From: an uncultured Veillonella sp.
GTDB taxonomy: Bacteria > Bacillota > Negativicutes > Veillonellales > Veillonellaceae
Length of the DNA stretch: 16,488 bases
Direction of reading: 5' to 3'
NCBI GenBank assembly: GCA_915066865.1
Contig: CAJZEE010000048.1
Coordinates: 1 to 16,488, forward strand
Positions within the stretch are counted from its first letter, which is position 1, and the number at the start of each line of letters is the position of its first letter. The translations under genes were made by a program, and so were the position numbers. The notes under the pieces are model-generated. The model was not told the DNA's origin, made no database searches, and saw nothing but the letters and a program-made list of their open reading frames with translations. This document shows positions 15,781-16,488 of this stretch, piece by piece.

Positions 15781-15978
15781 TTACGCTTTAACAACGTTAG
15801 CGGCTTGAGGTCCACGGTTTCCATCAACAATCTCAAATTCTACATTTTGACCTTCAGTCAAAGATTTGAAACCTTCGTCTTGGATTGCAGAGTAGTGTAC
15901 AAATACATCGCTACCGTCTTCACGTTCAATAAAACCATAACCTTTTTCTGCGCTGAACCATTTTACTTTACCTAACAT
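15781..15978 (-). CDS. Cold-shock domain protein (CspA/CspB family)
   Basis: A 65-residue single-domain protein that binds single-stranded RNA and DNA and melts RNA structure, in the cytoplasm. Both nucleic-acid motifs are intact: RNP1 KGYGFIE at 12-18 and RNP2 VFVHYSAI at 25-32, together with the aromatic Trp7 and Phe8. The length and the ending [10 protein letters not shown] are typical of the family. A perfect AGGAGG ribosome binding site lies 8 bases before the ATG, which suggests high expression. The gene has its own promoter upstream and a strong terminator downstream, so it is monocistronic. The leader of about 50 bases is shorter than the thermosensing leader of E. coli cspA, so I do not claim temperature control. 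Family members cannot be assigned a finer name from sequence alone. The stop is TAA. Confidence 0.96.
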   Translation of the reverse strand: MLGKVKWFSAEKGYGFIEREDGSDVFVHYSAIQDEGFKSLTEGQNVEFEIVDGNRGPQAANVVKA

Positions 15979-16033
15979 GGTAACATCCTCCTAAAAATAT
16001 ATATATTGTCTTACTGTCTTGCTCTATATGTGT

Positions 16034-16062
16034 ATCATAACACAGCATGTATAAAATATCAA
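16034..16062 (-). promoter_or_regulatory. Cold-shock gene promoter
   Basis: On the minus strand TTGATA (16062-16057, 5 of 6) and TATGAT (16039-16034, 5 of 6) are exactly 17 bases apart. The start would be near 16027, about 49 bases before the ATG. Confidence 0.75.
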
Positions 16063-16321
16063 ACAACAATATTTACATTTTTAATGAATATACAAACACT
16101 AGAAATAAGAATATCATTTGCTGTAAATCTCAAAAATCCCTATATCTATACATGTCATAAATAATTATATAAGCCCTATAAATTAATTGTATATTTTTAT
16201 AATCATAAAAATATGTGAATTAAAAATTATTGTTTTTAAAAATGACTGTATAAATTATTGTTATATCACAAATATTTATAGCAATAATCGTGTTTTTCAG
16301 ATTAATCTACCCTGTAAATCT
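16063..16321. other. AT-rich stretch without a recognised gene
   Basis: No convincing gene is seen. A perfect A/T-only inverted repeat (ATATTTTTAT at 16191-16200, ATAAAAATAT at 16205-16214) could be a weak hairpin. AAATTATTGTT occurs twice in the stretch near 16220-16262. The part next to 16321 may hold decayed continuation of the NifU-like fragment: in shifted frames the minus strand reads YKDLQGR near 16326-16306 and then LKNTII, faintly like the rest of a NifU domain. Confidence 0.5.
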
Positions 16322-16441
16322 TTATACAAACTCTTTATAATTAATAAATTCAATATTTCCACCATCAGCTATTAATTTAGGACGAATTTTTTCTAATTCT
16401 AACTTAATTTTATCCACTGTATCATAATATTTTTTATCCAA
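16322..16441 (-). pseudogene. Remnant of a NifU C-terminal-domain protein
   Basis: A 39-codon frame starts at TTG 16441 with GAGGTG about 9 bases upstream and stops at TAA 16324-16322. Its product includes KIRPKLIADGGNIEF, which matches the signature of NifU/Nfu scaffold domains (xIRPxLxxDGGDVEL). These proteins carry iron-sulfur clusters on a CxxC motif further along. Here the frame stops before that point. A shift by one base continues as YKDLQGR, where the family has VRLQGxCxxC, but another stop follows and no CxxC is found. I read it as a decayed gene. Because it lies beside an adapter-contaminated contig end, sequencing error or a misjoined end remains possible, and a real 39-residue peptide cannot be excluded. 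Confidence 0.6.
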
Positions 16442-16474
16442 AATATAAACACCTCGCTCCACCTAATTATACTT

Positions 16475-16488
16475 AGATCGGAAGAGCG
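16475..16488 (+). other. Illumina TruSeq adapter sequence at the contig end
   Basis: The last 14 bases read AGATCGGAAGAGCG, identical to the first 14 bases of the TruSeq universal (read 2) adapter, and stop exactly at the end of the window. They are not part of the genome. Bases just inside may also be unreliable. Confidence 0.95.

Noticed and set aside
16187..16375. 62-codon plus-strand frame in the AT-rich right end
   Set aside because: Its composition is that of translated AT-rich DNA (Ile, Asn, Tyr, Lys), it has no ribosome binding site and it runs antisense to the NifU-like fragment.
1..16488. Possible reassignment of UGA to a sense codon
   Set aside because: No TGA stops are used, but no in-frame TGA was needed to read any gene, tryptophan is encoded by TGG in the frames, and RF2 has intact SPF and GGQ motifs.
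1..16488. CRISPR array, tRNA, rRNA, insertion sequence or prophage genes
   Set aside because: Looked for on both strands; no regularly spaced repeats, no cloverleaf-like element, no transposase or integrase frame was seen.

Overview
The window is a bacterial chromosome segment from an AT-rich, Firmicutes-type organism. Every recognisable gene lies on the minus strand, so transcription runs from high to low coordinates. The gene set and order (hpf-secA-prfB ... ftsE-ftsX-peptidase-ctp) and the protein sequences fit the Negativicutes, most likely Veillonella. That assignment is inference from gene content and general sequence character, not from a search. The right edge ends in 14 bases identical to the start of an Illumina TruSeq adapter, so it is probably a raw contig end.

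Read in the direction of transcription, the right end (16488 to about 16063) holds the adapter bases, a decayed 5' fragment of a NifU-type gene and AT-rich non-coding DNA. Next come three independent units. The first is a cold-shock protein gene with its own promoter and a strong terminator. The second is hpf, the long ribosome hibernation factor, followed by stacked hairpins. The third is secA, whose near-consensus promoter has its -35 box in the loop of a terminator-like hairpin, and which is followed by its own terminator.

A promoter-like sequence then precedes prfB (release factor 2). From prfB to the left edge twelve genes are packed with gaps of at most 33 bases, many overlapping by 1 to 11 bases, with no terminator visible. 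This looks like one long operon: prfB, a DUF2993/LmeA-like lipid-binding protein, a DUF5693 membrane protein, csaB (polysaccharide pyruvyl transferase), a split transketolase (two subunits), ftsE, ftsX, an M23 murein hydrolase with a coiled coil, a C-terminal processing protease, obgE and yhbY (cut by the window edge). The unit combines translation and ribosome assembly (prfB, obgE, yhbY), cell-envelope construction (DUF2993, DUF5693, csaB, ftsEX, M23, ctp) and carbon metabolism (transketolase).

The main unusual observation is in prfB. The gene needs the programmed +1 frameshift typical of release factor 2, and the Shine-Dalgarno-like element and CTT slip codon are present with the usual spacing. 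The in-frame stop, however, is TAA instead of the usual TGA. None of the 14 complete genes in the window ends in TGA (10 TAA, 4 TAG). Together these suggest that termination and RF2 autoregulation differ from the textbook arrangement.
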